Positions 7,618 to 16,890 of a DNA stretch of 64,000 nucleotides are shown here, in pieces. The notes under the pieces were generated by a model, which was not told where the DNA came from, searched no databases, and was given only the letters and a program-made list of their open reading frames with translations. Position numbers and translations under genes: made by a program. Each line of letters opens with the position of its first letter. Position 1 is the first letter of the stretch. This DNA is from Chitinophaga silvisoli (GTDB lineage Bacteria; Bacteroidota; Bacteroidia; Chitinophagales; Chitinophagaceae): contig NZ_QTJV01000004.1 in the NCBI RefSeq assembly GCF_003412465.1, positions 186,001 to 250,000 on the forward strand, given 5' to 3'.

Positions 7618-9348
7618 ATGAGAATAATCCTTGCCCTGATGGCCATCCTTTGGGCCTCTCCTCTCCTTGCCCAGGATTTCACTACCCGATTTGAACGCAG
7701 CCAGGGAAAAGAAACTGCCACTTATGGCGAATGCATTGCCTATTATAAAAAACTGGACCAGCGCTATCCACAGATCAGTATGCTCGAAATCGGGAATACG
7801 GATGCCGGGTATCCGCTGCACCTGGTGATTTATTCAGGGGATAAGGACTTCAATTTTGTAAGTCTGCACAAGAAAAATAAACGAATTATCCTGATTAATA
7901 ATGGCATTCACCCCGGTGAACCGGATGGCGTGGATGCCAGTATGATGCTGCTGAGAGACCTGGCCCAGGGTAAAAAGCAATTGCCCGCCAATGTGGTGCT
8001 CGCCGTCATTCCACTCTACAATATCGGTGGATCCCTGAACCGGAGTGAATATTTCAGGGTTGATCAGAATGGCCCGGATGCCTTTGGCTCCAGGGGCAAT
8101 GCCCGAAACCTGGATCTGAACAGGGATTTTATTAAGACCGATTCCCGGAACAGCTTCACCTTCCAAACCATTTACCAGCTCACCGACCCGGATGTGTTTA
8201 TTGACAACCATGTGAGCAATGGTGCCGACTACCAGCACATCATGACTTTGTTATGCACAGAGTATAACAAACTGGGCGGTAGCATGGGTGAGTTCCTGCA
8301 CCATACTTTTACCCCGGGATTGTATCAACTGATGAAGGAAAAAGGATATGACCTGGTGCCTTATGTGAACCATTTTGGTGAAACGCCTGAGAATGGCTGG
8401 ATGACTTTTGCTGATGTGCCCCGATTTTCCAGTGGATATACGACCCTGTTTTCCACCTTTGGCTTTGTTCCGGAAACACATATGCTAAAGCCTTATCCCC
8501 AAAGGGTGGCTGCAACCTATGCATTGATGGAGTCATTTATCAGTTTTGTGAGCTCACATAGTGAAGAGATAAAAGCATTGCGTGAAAAAACGAAGGAGTC
8601 TGTAAAAACGCAAAAGGAGTTTGCCCTGGAATGGAATGTAGATACGACCCGGTTTTCTTATATCAATTTCAAGGGCTATGAGGCAGGACATAAACCCAGT
8701 GAGGTGTCAGGCATGCCGAGATTGTATTATGACCGCTCCAGGCCTTTTGAAAAACAGGTGAAGTTTTATGATTACGTGACTGCGGGCAATTTTGTACAAA
8801 AGCCTACAGCTTATATCATACCGCAGGGATGGTGGAACGTGTTGAACATTTTAAAGAACAACAAGGTGCTGATGCATCCACTGGTACATGATACCACGAT
8901 TGCGGTGGAAGTCTATCATATTGCTGATTTCAAAACAGCTTTAAGACCTTTTGAAGGACATTACATGCACAATCATGTGAAGGTGACAAGTAGCCGCGAC
9001 AGCATTCATTTCAGAAAAGGGGATTTCTATATCCCGATGAATCAGTCAGCGAATCGCTACCTGATAGAAACATTGGAACCGACTGCCGGAGATTCGTTCT
9101 TTGCATGGAATTTCTTTGATGCGATCCTGACACCTAAAGAGGGTTACTCTGCCTATGTGTTTGAAGATACTGCAGCAGCCTATGTAAGCAGGCACCCGGA
9201 ACTGCGGGCACTGATAGATGAGAAGAAAAAGGCTGATAGTACATTTGCAGGCAGTGCAGATGCGCAATTACATTTTGTATATGAACATTCGATTTATGGA
9301 GAACCGGGTTATTTGAGATACCCGGTATTCAGGGTCAGCAACATGTAA
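7618..9348 (+). CDS. Secreted M14-family zinc carboxypeptidase
   Basis: The protein should hydrolyse C-terminal residues of peptides outside the cytoplasm. A signal peptide (MRIILALMAILWASPLLAQ) occupies residues 1-19. The M14 zinc ligands are in NNGIHPGEPDG (His98, Glu101) and DNHVSNG (His198). The substrate-binding Arg/Asn region is GNARNLDLNRDF (about 161-171). The catalytic domain covers roughly residues 35-330. The C-terminal 240 residues are not recognised and may be beta-rich. An in-frame TTG at 7582 lies inside the rpsT terminator, so the ATG at 7618 is preferred (576 residues). The last 40 bp overlap the convergent ketosynthase-like gene. Substrate is unknown. Confidence 0.85.
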   Translation: MRIILALMAILWASPLLAQDFTTRFERSQGKETATYGECIAYYKKLDQRYPQISMLEIGNTDAGYPLHLVIYSGDKDFNFVSLHKKNKRIILINNGIHPGEPDGVDASMMLLRDLAQGKKQLPANVVLAVIPLYNIGGSLNRSEYFRVDQNGPDAFGSRGNARNLDLNRDFIKTDSRNSFTFQTIYQLTDPDVFIDNHVSNGADYQHIMTLLCTEYNKLGGSMGEFLHHTFTPGLYQLMKEKGYDLVPYVNHFGETPENGWMTFADVPRFSSGYTTLFSTFGFVPETHMLKPYPQRVAATYALMESFISFVSSHSEEIKALREKTKESVKTQKEFALEWNVDTTRFSYINFKGYEAGHKPSEVSGMPRLYYDRSRPFEKQVKFYDYVTAGNFVQKPTAYIIPQGWWNVLNILKNNKVLMHPLVHDTTIAVEVYHIADFKTALRPFEGHYMHNHVKVTSSRDSIHFRKGDFYIPMNQSANRYLIETLEPTAGDSFFAWNFFDAILTPKEGYSAYVFEDTAAAYVSRHPELRALIDEKKKADSTFAGSADAQLHFVYEHSIYGEPGYLRYPVFRVSNM

Positions 9349-10349
9349 ACGTGTTGCTCTCCGAAGAAGTGATTGTAAATAAGGATATTTTTATAAGGTC
9401 CGGCAGGCACTGTAAGCATGGGAAACCAGTTGGCAGGTACCTGTTGGGCCTTTAATATTTGTGCGCCTAACCAGAGTGCAAATGCACCGGAAGTATCATA
9501 TTCCCCGCAGAGGTGTTTAAATGGCAGTTCGTTGGGCAGGCCATCATAGTAATGATCGAAATTGCTGTCGCCATTACGGCCACTGATGACAAGATCAATG
9601 TCTTCCAGGTTTAATTCATGCGAAGCCAGGAACTTTTGGAGGTAGGATTCTTTTGGTTTGTACACCATTTTCAGCCCTGATAACTGTACTTCGCCTGGGG
9701 TATCTGACAAGAGGAAGAATGCGGCTCCTTCGCCTGAGATGGTGCCTGGCGTAGGATGCTGATACAATTCATTGCTGGCAATCTTTTCTTTCTTCCAAAA
9801 CCCAATCCGGCTCTTGATATAAAAATGCTCGGCAGTGATTTCTTCAAATGCACCTACCAGGATATCTTTATTCCCTTCTGCAATTAACAACATCGCATCC
9901 AGCAATGCATTCTCAAATGAAAAACCGCGATGTACAAATGTATTGTTGTACTGTGTACATTTCTGCTGCAATGCGATCAATCCATTGACTGCATTGTAGG
10001 TAGACTGAATGAACGGTGTCGCATTCAATGCTGTTTCCTTGTATTCCCTAATCTCTTTCAGGAAACGTTCTGTATCAGAAAGGCTTCCCTTTCCTGTACC
10101 GGTCACGATGGCACCGGGTACTGTGATACCTGCATCCTGCATACATTGCAGGGCAGCCGTCAATCCAACCTTCAGGATACGCGTCATGCGGCGTATACTA
10201 TTCGGCGGCATATAAGCACGATAGTCAGGTTCTACACAGGCGAATACATTCTCACTCACCGTCATCAGTGGCTGAGAAAATACATTCTCTCCAAAAGAGT
10301 GTTGCGGCGATATAGCCGACATGCCTTGTATGTAATATTTACCCTTCAT
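9309..10349 (-). CDS. Ketosynthase-like chain-length-factor-type protein lacking the active-site cysteine
   Basis: A 346-residue thiolase-fold protein of the KS N-terminal type. GTGKGSLSDTERFL (about 84-97) and QSTYNAVNGLIALQ (115-128) match ketosynthase secondary structure. At the nucleophile position, where active enzymes have TACSS, this protein reads HRGFSFENAL (140-149) with no Cys. It also lacks the usual HGTGT and GHxxGA histidine motifs. It is therefore probably the non-catalytic partner of the FabF-like protein encoded just upstream, whose gene it overlaps by 11 bp. In type II systems such partners set chain length. It is last in the operon that includes ACP and an ABC exporter. Its 3' end overlaps the M14 peptidase gene by 40 bp, convergently. 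The partner role is inferred. Confidence 0.75.
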   Translation of the reverse strand: MKGKYYIQGMSAISPQHSFGENVFSQPLMTVSENVFACVEPDYRAYMPPNSIRRMTRILKVGLTAALQCMQDAGITVPGAIVTGTGKGSLSDTERFLKEIREYKETALNATPFIQSTYNAVNGLIALQQKCTQYNNTFVHRGFSFENALLDAMLLIAEGNKDILVGAFEEITAEHFYIKSRIGFWKKEKIASNELYQHPTPGTISGEGAAFFLLSDTPGEVQLSGLKMVYKPKESYLQKFLASHELNLEDIDLVISGRNGDSNFDHYYDGLPNELPFKHLCGEYDTSGAFALWLGAQILKAQQVPANWFPMLTVPAGPYKNILIYNHFFGEQHVYMLLTLNTGYLK

Positions 10350-11553
10350 ATTTGCTGATCAGCAGGGAGGCATTATTACCTCCGAAACCGAATGAGTTGG
10401 AAATAACGTTGGATACCGGTACTCCTTCTTTCAACTGAGTTTCCGGTGTGATATATAATTCCTCCATTTTCTCTGAGAAATGAAGGTTAGGAAAGATCAA
10501 TGCATGTTGAATAGCCAGTACGGCGTAGATGGCTTCGATACCACCGGCTGCCGCCAAAGCATGTCCTGTAAAGGGCTTCGTACTACTGAAGGGAGGTACT
10601 TTATTCCCAAACAATCTTTGTAGTGCGTGGCCTTCTGCGAGATCATTGCTGAGGGTAGCGGTACCATGCACATTTACATATTGCACATCCTCCGGTGCTA
10701 CACCGCCCATGGCCAATGCCTGTTGCATGGCTGCAAATGCACCGTCGCCTTCGGGTGAGGGTGCGGTAGGGTGGAATGCTTCGTTTGTATTGGCATAGCC
10801 TTTCAGTTCTGCCTTTACTGTTGCATGCCGCTGCCTGGCAAGTGATTCACTTTCGAGTACAAGATATGCTGCTCCTTCTCCCAGATTCAGGCCATTCCGG
10901 TGCTGATCGAAAGGACGGCAATGTTGCTTGTCAATATTCTTCAGGGAATTGAAACCATTCAGGGTAAAGCGGGTCAGGGCTTCTGTACCGCCACAGATGA
11001 CGCGGCGAACGAGTCCTGCCCTGATGAGGCGTGCACCAAACATCAGTGCATTGGCAGATGAAGAACAGGCAGTGCTGATTGTAGCGATATATTCACTGAT
11101 ACCTACGGTATCTGCTATACGCTGTGTACAATCTGCACAATCCAGTGTATCTATATACTGTAAAAAATTTCCTTCTTTTTCAGGGTTGATTACATCGAAA
11201 TAGACTTTTTCTGTATCGCACATTCCCCCTACGGTAGAAGCATTGATAAAACCTGTTGGTTCCTCACTGGCATCTGCAATGCCTGCATCAGCCAGAGCTT
11301 CGCGCATAGCAATCAGGCCAAGCAGGGTTGTACGGGTATATCCGTCCTTACCTGCTACTCCTGCCATTTCCTGCAGGGTTGCAGTTGAATGTCTGACCTC
11401 TGCTACCGGCAGGCTATCCTTGTAAATGGTGTCTATGTGTTGTGTAAAACCAATGCCACTCTGCTGCATGCGCAGGCTTTTTAAATTGCCAGCTACATTA
11501 TCGCCGATGGCAGTCACCATTCCAAGGCCTGTTATCAATACGCGTTCCGCCAT
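10339..11553 (-). CDS. Beta-ketoacyl-ACP synthase (FabF-like) of the DAR/flexirubin-type locus
   Basis: The enzyme condenses malonyl-ACP with an acyl or polyenyl chain. All catalytic residues are visible: Cys163 in STACSSSANAL, His296 in NVHGTATLSND and His331 in TGHALAAAGG, with Lys326. The C-terminus carries SNSFGFGGNNASLL. The 404-residue length is typical of KAS II. It is encoded 8 bp after a dedicated ACP gene and overlaps the next, cysteine-less ketosynthase gene, a KS-CLF arrangement like type II polyketide and aryl-polyene systems. It probably serves the pigment/lipid pathway and not housekeeping fatty acid synthesis. The exact chain it builds cannot be read from sequence. Confidence 0.88.
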   Translation of the reverse strand: MAERVLITGLGMVTAIGDNVAGNLKSLRMQQSGIGFTQHIDTIYKDSLPVAEVRHSTATLQEMAGVAGKDGYTRTTLLGLIAMREALADAGIADASEEPTGFINASTVGGMCDTEKVYFDVINPEKEGNFLQYIDTLDCADCTQRIADTVGISEYIATISTACSSSANALMFGARLIRAGLVRRVICGGTEALTRFTLNGFNSLKNIDKQHCRPFDQHRNGLNLGEGAAYLVLESESLARQRHATVKAELKGYANTNEAFHPTAPSPEGDGAFAAMQQALAMGGVAPEDVQYVNVHGTATLSNDLAEGHALQRLFGNKVPPFSSTKPFTGHALAAAGGIEAIYAVLAIQHALIFPNLHFSEKMEELYITPETQLKEGVPVSNVISNSFGFGGNNASLLISKYEG

Positions 11554-11561
11554 AAGCCTGC

Positions 11562-11819
11562 TTACGCCGGTTGTTTGGATTGGATGAATTCAGCCATAGA
11601 TTGTACAGACTGCAGGATTTTTCTGCCTTCGCGAGGATCTTCCACCTTGATATGATAATGTCTTTCGAGCAATACCATCAGTTCCAGTGAATCAATACTA
11701 TCCAGTCCAAGTCCTTCTCCGAACAATGGTGCATTGTCATCAATATCTTCAGGTTTAGTATCCTGCAGGTTCAGCGCCTCAATAATCTGTACTTTCAATT
11801 TCTGTTTTAAATCTTCCAT
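11562..11819 (-). CDS. Acyl carrier protein
   Basis: An 85-residue acidic carrier protein. Its phosphopantetheine attachment site is Ser41 in GLGLDSIDSLEL, an exact match to the DS[LI][DE] signature. The LFGEGLGLDS context resembles secondary-metabolism ACPs more than housekeeping AcpP. It lies between the ABC permease gene and the FabF-like gene, 8 bp from the latter, so it is presumably the carrier for chain extension by that KS pair. Its stop is followed at once by the ketosynthase start region, which implies translational coupling. Confidence 0.92.
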   Translation of the reverse strand: MEDLKQKLKVQIIEALNLQDTKPEDIDDNAPLFGEGLGLDSIDSLELMVLLERHYHIKVEDPREGRKILQSVQSMAEFIQSKQPA

Positions 11820-11927
11820 AGTAGTCGTAGGTTTATACTCTCTGTTTTATTTGGAAAGCTAAGCCTCTTAAGCAATTTTGTTGCCAAGTGGCCGTAAAAA
11901 TACTGTTTTACATTCAATTATCCCCCA

Positions 11928-13217
11928 TCAGCTCATCCTTCTTTGCTCCACACCTGCTGCTATACACAGCATGAGCACGGCGCAGGCGATCAATTTCCCT
12001 ACGTGTAACCAGATGTGCTGTACGCCACGATTGCGCAGGTAAATATCATTGATGGCATCCAGTCCCCAGCTAAGTGGAGATAAATGCCCGATTAGCTGCA
12101 TTTTTGCCGGCATGACTTCGAGTGGGATCCAGATGCCTCCTATTGCAGACAGGATGACGATGGAGATGGCACCAAAATTCAATGCCTGATTAGGTGTTTT
12201 AAACACGGTACCTACCAGTATACCATATGCAGTAGCGGTCAAACCGATGCTCACTGCAATGATGAAGGTGGCGAGCTGACTATTGCCCAGCATCAGTTTT
12301 GGTAATCCGAACATTGGCAGTAAAAAAATACCAACCATCATCATCAGGTAAAACTGCACTACGGTTACTGCCATGAAGAAGAGCATTTTTCCACCAAGGA
12401 TGTCCAGGAATGAACCGGGTATGAGGCGGATGCGTACCAGGCTTCCTTCTTCCCGCTCACGAATCATATGTCCACCAATCGGAATGGCGATAAAGAACAT
12501 GGCGAAAATACTCCAGGCGGGCACGTTGTGCTGCACGGAATTCGAGATCACATCCAATTGTTGCGAAGGCCCTGTGAGCTGTTCTTTCAATCCCACTGCC
12601 TTGAGCTGGATCACCATTGAATCCTGCTGTGCAATGTCTTTATTCTTCAGTTGTTGTTTGATCCTTTCCAGCAGCAGATCTGTTTCTACCTGTGTGAGAA
12701 AATTATCGATGGCCTGATGTATGGCGCTCTTGAATGCCTTCTTGGAAGCAGGGTCAAAATATACCAGTACATTCAGTGAATCTTTGCGTGTGCTTACCGG
12801 CAATATAGCGGGTACGCCCATTCTTTTGGATAGGTCATTTACGATACGGTTTGCATTGCTCACGATAGATCCTGTAGCTCCCTGTGGTATGATGATGCAG
12901 ATTTTGTAGTCACCTGCATTTACTTTTTCCAGTGCCTGTGATTCCTGGACCGGTTTACCATTGAGTGAATCAATTACATTGAACTGCCCTGTGTACTCGA
13001 GTCCTTCCCTGATATATTTACCTAAGCGCCCATGATCATTATCTAAGGTGAGTACATCGAACTTCAGTTCCTGGTAGTCTCTGAAGGGAGCATCTTCTAT
13101 CAAAGCCATCACGGTGATCAGCACGACAGGCATGACAAAGAGCAGGGATAAACCTGTTCTGTCACGCAGCAGTAACAGCCATTCTTTCTTTATGGTAGCG
13201 AGTAGCCTTAACATCAC
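11928..13217 (-). CDS. ABC-2 type transporter permease
   Basis: A 429-residue inner-membrane protein of the ABC-2 exporter class. One membrane segment lies near residues 20-42 (LSLLFVMPVVLITVMALI). It is followed by a soluble extracytoplasmic domain of about 200 residues (45-235) and then five or six hydrophobic helices to the C-terminus. That is the usual layout of DrrB/YhfQ-like permeases with a large N-terminal loop. The ATPase gene ends 6 bp upstream, so the two are translated together and form an exporter. By context it may move the aryl or resorcinol lipid, or a precursor, across the membrane. Substrate is inferred from neighbours only. Confidence 0.85.
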   Translation of the reverse strand: MMLRLLATIKKEWLLLLRDRTGLSLLFVMPVVLITVMALIEDAPFRDYQELKFDVLTLDNDHGRLGKYIREGLEYTGQFNVIDSLNGKPVQESQALEKVNAGDYKICIIIPQGATGSIVSNANRIVNDLSKRMGVPAILPVSTRKDSLNVLVYFDPASKKAFKSAIHQAIDNFLTQVETDLLLERIKQQLKNKDIAQQDSMVIQLKAVGLKEQLTGPSQQLDVISNSVQHNVPAWSIFAMFFIAIPIGGHMIREREEGSLVRIRLIPGSFLDILGGKMLFFMAVTVVQFYLMMMVGIFLLPMFGLPKLMLGNSQLATFIIAVSIGLTATAYGILVGTVFKTPNQALNFGAISIVILSAIGGIWIPLEVMPAKMQLIGHLSPLSWGLDAINDIYLRNRGVQHIWLHVGKLIACAVLMLCIAAGVEQRRMS

Positions 13218-13223
13218 ATTCTA

Positions 13224-13970
13224 TTAATCTCTTACCGCATGACCGGTATAATGTAAAAAAACATCTTCCAGGTGCTGACATGCTGCATGTTGAGCAATCA
13301 GGTTGGCAGGTGTGCCCTGTACAATCAATTTACCTTCGTCGATGATGGCCACTTCCTGGCAAATGGTCTGTGCTTCATCGAGCAGGTGGGAGGTATATAC
13401 AATGCTCGCGCCCTGTGCATTGAAGTCACGAAGAAACTGCAGGATCATGCTTCTCGATTGTACATCCACTCCGGCTGTAGGTTCATCCAGGATCAGTAGT
13501 TGTGGCTGATGCAGGATAGATGCGATGATATTAGCACGTCTTTTCATGCCACCCGAGTAGCGGTGTACGGCTTTGTTGCCGTTCTGTTCCAAACCGAATT
13601 TCTGGAGATATTCATCTATCAACTTGCGCAGTGGTTTTCCTTTCAATCCATACAGGTTACCGAAGTATTCCAGGTTTTCAATAGCTGTCAGTTGGGGAAA
13701 CAGTGCAATCTGTTGTGGTACGATACCTACCAGTTTCTTAATCTCCTCTCTGTGTGCAGCGGTCTGGGGCAGGTCGAAGATCTTTACCAGGCCGCTGTCA
13801 GCACTCACCAGTCCGCATAAAATAGAGATGGTGGTGGTTTTCCCGGCACCATTCGGGCCCAAGAGGCCAGTGATCATTCCTTTTTGAAAGCTGAATGATA
13901 ACCCTTTCAATGATGGTTCCAACGCACCTTTATAGGTTTTATGCAGGTCCTGTACAAGTATGCTGGTCAT
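13224..13970 (-). CDS. ABC transporter ATP-binding protein (exporter class)
   Basis: The 248-residue nucleotide-binding subunit pairs with the ABC-2 permease encoded next. Walker A is GPNGAGKT (38-45), the signature is YSGGMKRR, and Walker B is QLLILDEPTAGVD, followed by the switch histidine in VYTSHLLDEA. The GVD after Walker B is typical of DrrA/CcmA-like exporters. The start codon lies 8 bp after the stop of the BtrH-like gene. It powers export of an unidentified substrate, plausibly a product of the surrounding cluster. Confidence 0.93.
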   Translation of the reverse strand: MTSILVQDLHKTYKGALEPSLKGLSFSFQKGMITGLLGPNGAGKTTTISILCGLVSADSGLVKIFDLPQTAAHREEIKKLVGIVPQQIALFPQLTAIENLEYFGNLYGLKGKPLRKLIDEYLQKFGLEQNGNKAVHRYSGGMKRRANIIASILHQPQLLILDEPTAGVDVQSRSMILQFLRDFNAQGASIVYTSHLLDEAQTICQEVAIIDEGKLIVQGTPANLIAQHAACQHLEDVFLHYTGHAVRD

Positions 13971-13978
13971 AATTTCAA

Positions 13979-14983
13979 TTAAAGTTTCAAGGCTGCCAGT
14001 TTCCTGAAAAACACTTCTTCAGAGGCCGCACATTGCATCATCAGGTCACTCAGTTCTGCATATCCATTGCCTGTTGCGGTTCTGCTTTTACATACCCTGC
14101 CGGCAGTGAAGGCAAAGTTTCTCCAGATGTCGCCTACTGCTGTCAGTTCCTGTGCCATCTGGCTCAGGTCATCTCTTTTGAGCAAACCTGCTGCCTCCTG
14201 TAAGAAAGCGGCGTACATAAAGCGGAAGCCGGCACCACCGGTACCAATTTCTTCCTGCATACGGATGATATTGCCCAGGTAAAGTGTGGCTCTTCTGTCT
14301 CCTACTTTCTCCGGATAATTGCGAAGTCTTTTTGCCAGGAAGCGTATACCTTTTACACCGAAAAATGGCAATGGTATATTGAGCATATCGCTGCAAGTCT
14401 GTTTGATACCTGCCTTGATAGGTGCTGCAAAATTAACTTCTTTGGGTACTACCACGGGGTAATACATTTTTCCTTTGGGAGCCGGGAAGCCTTTTGCGAA
14501 GCGGGCTTCGGCCAGGCTGGCAGGATCTATTTCGGTGGCGTGCTCCATGATAGGATCGCTGACGAGGTAGTTCCCGTCTTTCTTACCATAGACCACGAGG
14601 TTATGTGCATTGAAATGAAAACGGTAGGAAGGAGGAAAGTAAGGCAGGTAGTATACGCTACTCTGCAGGCCTACGGGCATTCCTTTGTCCAGTACCCGAT
14701 CCAGTTCTGCTGTTGCTTTTTCCACGCTGGAAAAAGTATGTGATTCCATTTTCACACCCAGTCTTTTGCACACTCTGCTGAAGATGGCACCGGGCACAAC
14801 GCGATAGGTGGTACCTGGTACACCATTTACCTTTACGAAGGGCAGGTGTCCGAAAAAGAGGCCGGCACCGATACCCAGTGCCATGGGTTCACTGATGTCG
14901 AGACCATAGAACCTGAAAATATTTGAAATCACCCCACATTCACAGTGTGCTGTCTGAACGTGGTTGAACTGAATTTCGCTCAT
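13979..14983 (-). CDS. BtrH N-terminal domain / DUF4872-type protein
   Basis: A 334-residue protein of the BtrH-like family, a C39/papain-like fold. The butirosin enzyme BtrH moves an acyl group from an ACP to an amine acceptor. The N-terminus has a cysteine pair in HCECGVISNIFRFYG (Cys14, Cys16), followed later by FHFNAHNLVVYG and YLVSDP, the expected Cys-His-Asp order. The C-terminal half (about 190-334) is helical and matches the DUF4872 half of the family. The gene sits between a small unknown gene (15 bp) and the ABC ATPase gene (8 bp). An acyl-transfer or peptidase-like role in maturing an ACP-bound aryl chain is possible but unproven. Confidence 0.75.
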   Translation of the reverse strand: MSEIQFNHVQTAHCECGVISNIFRFYGLDISEPMALGIGAGLFFGHLPFVKVNGVPGTTYRVVPGAIFSRVCKRLGVKMESHTFSSVEKATAELDRVLDKGMPVGLQSSVYYLPYFPPSYRFHFNAHNLVVYGKKDGNYLVSDPIMEHATEIDPASLAEARFAKGFPAPKGKMYYPVVVPKEVNFAAPIKAGIKQTCSDMLNIPLPFFGVKGIRFLAKRLRNYPEKVGDRRATLYLGNIIRMQEEIGTGGAGFRFMYAAFLQEAAGLLKRDDLSQMAQELTAVGDIWRNFAFTAGRVCKSRTATGNGYAELSDLMMQCAASEEVFFRKLAALKL

Positions 14984-14998
14984 ATTGATTGGTATAAA

Positions 14999-15400
14999 TT
15001 ACTGGCCAGCCTTTTTTAGTTCTTCGAGGCTGATTTTGAAAGCAGCGGCGTATTTTCTTAAAATATCGTCATTCAGTTTTCTGAATACGGATGGTTTCAG
15101 ATGGCGTTTCACCTGCCACTGGAACTTATTCACATAACTGGCTAAGAGGGGCAGATCCATAATGGTCTTTTCCATGTAGTACAAAATAGGGCTGACTTCT
15201 CCCGCCTGCATGCGCCTGCGGGCATCTTCTATTTTTGTATTCACTTCTTCCCATGCCTGCTGCATAGCGATATTTTCCGGCTCCCAGCCTACGCTGTTCA
15301 CCTTTACGTATTCGCCGGCATCATCTGTTGCGTAAAAAAGCTGTTTGAATTTCCCTTCATGCATGTTATCGCCATCCTGGGGAACTTCTTCTTTTTTCAT
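14999..15400 (-). CDS. Small conserved-looking protein of unknown function, first gene of the KS/ABC operon
   Basis: I do not recognise this 133-residue protein. It is mostly helical and charged, with no signal peptide or membrane segment. The stretch after residue 60 reads RRRMQAGEVSPILYYMEKT. The C-terminus (LRKYAAAFKISLEELKK) looks like the final helices of a Cro/XRE-type domain, although the rest of that fold is not evident. It is the first gene after the darB terminator and lies 15 bp from the BtrH-like gene, so it leads the transcription unit that runs down to 9309. An internal ATG at residue 13 is an alternative start. A structural or regulatory role in the cluster is only a guess. Confidence 0.55.
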   Translation of the reverse strand: MKKEEVPQDGDNMHEGKFKQLFYATDDAGEYVKVNSVGWEPENIAMQQAWEEVNTKIEDARRRMQAGEVSPILYYMEKTIMDLPLLASYVNKFQWQVKRHLKPSVFRKLNDDILRKYAAAFKISLEELKKAGQ

Positions 15401-15421
15401 TTGACAGGTGTTTGATTATGG

Positions 15422-15456
15422 AAAAAAAACGCTTCTGCCGCTGGCGGAAGCGTTTT
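15422..15456 (-). terminator. Terminator after darB
   Basis: A 14-bp stem, AAAACGCTTCTGCC / GGCGGAAGCGTTTT, with a 3-nt loop. The minus strand runs into eight T residues. It separates darA-darB from the downstream BtrH/ABC/KS operon. Confidence 0.9.
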
Positions 15457-15481
15457 CTCAATGGCTTTATGAAAATGAAAA

Positions 15482-16618
15482 TTATACTACCGTCAGGTGT
15501 GCATATGCATAAGAGAAACGCGCACTCTCAGGAACCATCATCACGATTGTCTGTCCTTTTTTCAGCATACCGGTATTCATCAGTTCTTCCAGCATGAAGT
15601 AAGGAGAGGCGGTACCTACGTTCCCTACTTTTACCAGGTTGGTAAACCATTTTTCCTGTGGAATGGGTACGCCCAGGCGTGTAATTTCTTCATCTATTTT
15701 AAAGCGGAAGAATTCAGAGGACAGGTGAGGCAGGAAGAAGTCCAGCTTTTCCAGGTCCAGGTTGTATTTTTCCACCAGTTCTTTCCACATTTGTGCACCG
15801 GATGGTACGATGTTTTTACCCAGGAGGCGGGTATCCTGTTTGAAGGAGAACACGCTATCCTTTGCCCATTCTTCAGGTGTCATATCGATCCAGCCTTTGG
15901 TGGTGCCGTCTTCGTTTTTCACAGCACCTGCATACATACAGGTTTCCAGTTCATTGGCATAGGAAGCGATCTCAACCCAGTCTACACGGAGGGAGAGGCC
16001 GTTTTCATTAGGCTTGTTCTGGAACAGGGCAGCACTGGCACCATCGGAGAGCATCCAGCGAAGGAAGTCTTTTTCGAAGGCGATGATCGGATTATTTTCT
16101 ATGAGTTTTACGCGGTCAGTTTCAGGTTCGAATTTCTCTGACAGCATCCAGCTGGAGAATTTTTCGGAACCGGTGCTCACAGCGTTTGCGCTGTTGCCAC
16201 ACTTAATGGACATCCAGGCATATTTAAAGGCCTGCATACCGGCAGCACAAGCGCCAGTAGCAGCGATCAGTTCTACCGGCTGGCATTTCAGCAGGCCGTG
16301 AACCATAGCAGCATGGTTAGGCAGCAGCTGGTCTGGCGAGGTAGTACCACAGGCTAATACCTGCATTTTATCGATCGGAAATTTATCATCAAAAAGGCCC
16401 TTTACCGCTTCGGCGGTCATTTCAGCGTTGGAATGGGTCGATTTACCATCCTTATCCAGCGAATAGTAACGGGTCTTGATTTTATTATTCCCCAGGACTC
16501 TCAGTCTGGCACGGGATGGCTTACCATCCACCAGTCCTAGAATATTCTCCATTTCATCATTCCCAACAGGCTCATTCGGCAGAAATTTAGAGAGCCTTGT
16601 AATATAAACTTCGTTCAT
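15482..16618 (-). CDS. darB: Ketosynthase III-like dialkylresorcinol synthase (DarB type)
   Basis: A 378-residue KAS III-fold enzyme. The catalytic triad is visible as Cys124 in AATGACAAGMQA, His298 in FLPHLSSEF and Asn333 in VGNVGTASPY. In dialkylresorcinol biosynthesis DarB joins two beta-ketoacyl chains to build the ring precursor, which DarA then aromatises. The N-terminus (YITRLSKFLPNEPV) with a long charged insert at 40-65 differs from housekeeping FabH, which fits DarB. It lies downstream of darA on the same strand, with a 272-bp gap that may hold its own promoter. Together the pair suggests a flexirubin-like dialkylresorcinol ester or a free dialkylresorcinol. Confidence 0.82.
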   Translation of the reverse strand: MNEVYITRLSKFLPNEPVGNDEMENILGLVDGKPSRARLRVLGNNKIKTRYYSLDKDGKSTHSNAEMTAEAVKGLFDDKFPIDKMQVLACGTTSPDQLLPNHAAMVHGLLKCQPVELIAATGACAAGMQAFKYAWMSIKCGNSANAVSTGSEKFSSWMLSEKFEPETDRVKLIENNPIIAFEKDFLRWMLSDGASAALFQNKPNENGLSLRVDWVEIASYANELETCMYAGAVKNEDGTTKGWIDMTPEEWAKDSVFSFKQDTRLLGKNIVPSGAQMWKELVEKYNLDLEKLDFFLPHLSSEFFRFKIDEEITRLGVPIPQEKWFTNLVKVGNVGTASPYFMLEELMNTGMLKKGQTIVMMVPESARFSYAYAHLTVV

Positions 16619-16890
16619 TTGAAATATGGTTCCTGTTTTTTGTTATAAGTTGATGACCTTCCGTTGGTAGCGGCAGGAATTGTGTACCACCTGGCTTACA
16701 GTCTTTGCACTCGTATTTGTCCCTTTTTTTATTCACAATTATACTCCCTGGACAGATAAAAGCGCCCGTAAATATAGAATATAATATGCTATGCTATTGA
16801 TGATCCCCCAATATAAAGCATCCTCTTCCTCTCAAACACAATAACAATGCCTTTTATTCTGATTATCTGATATTTAGTTATTATTTTATC

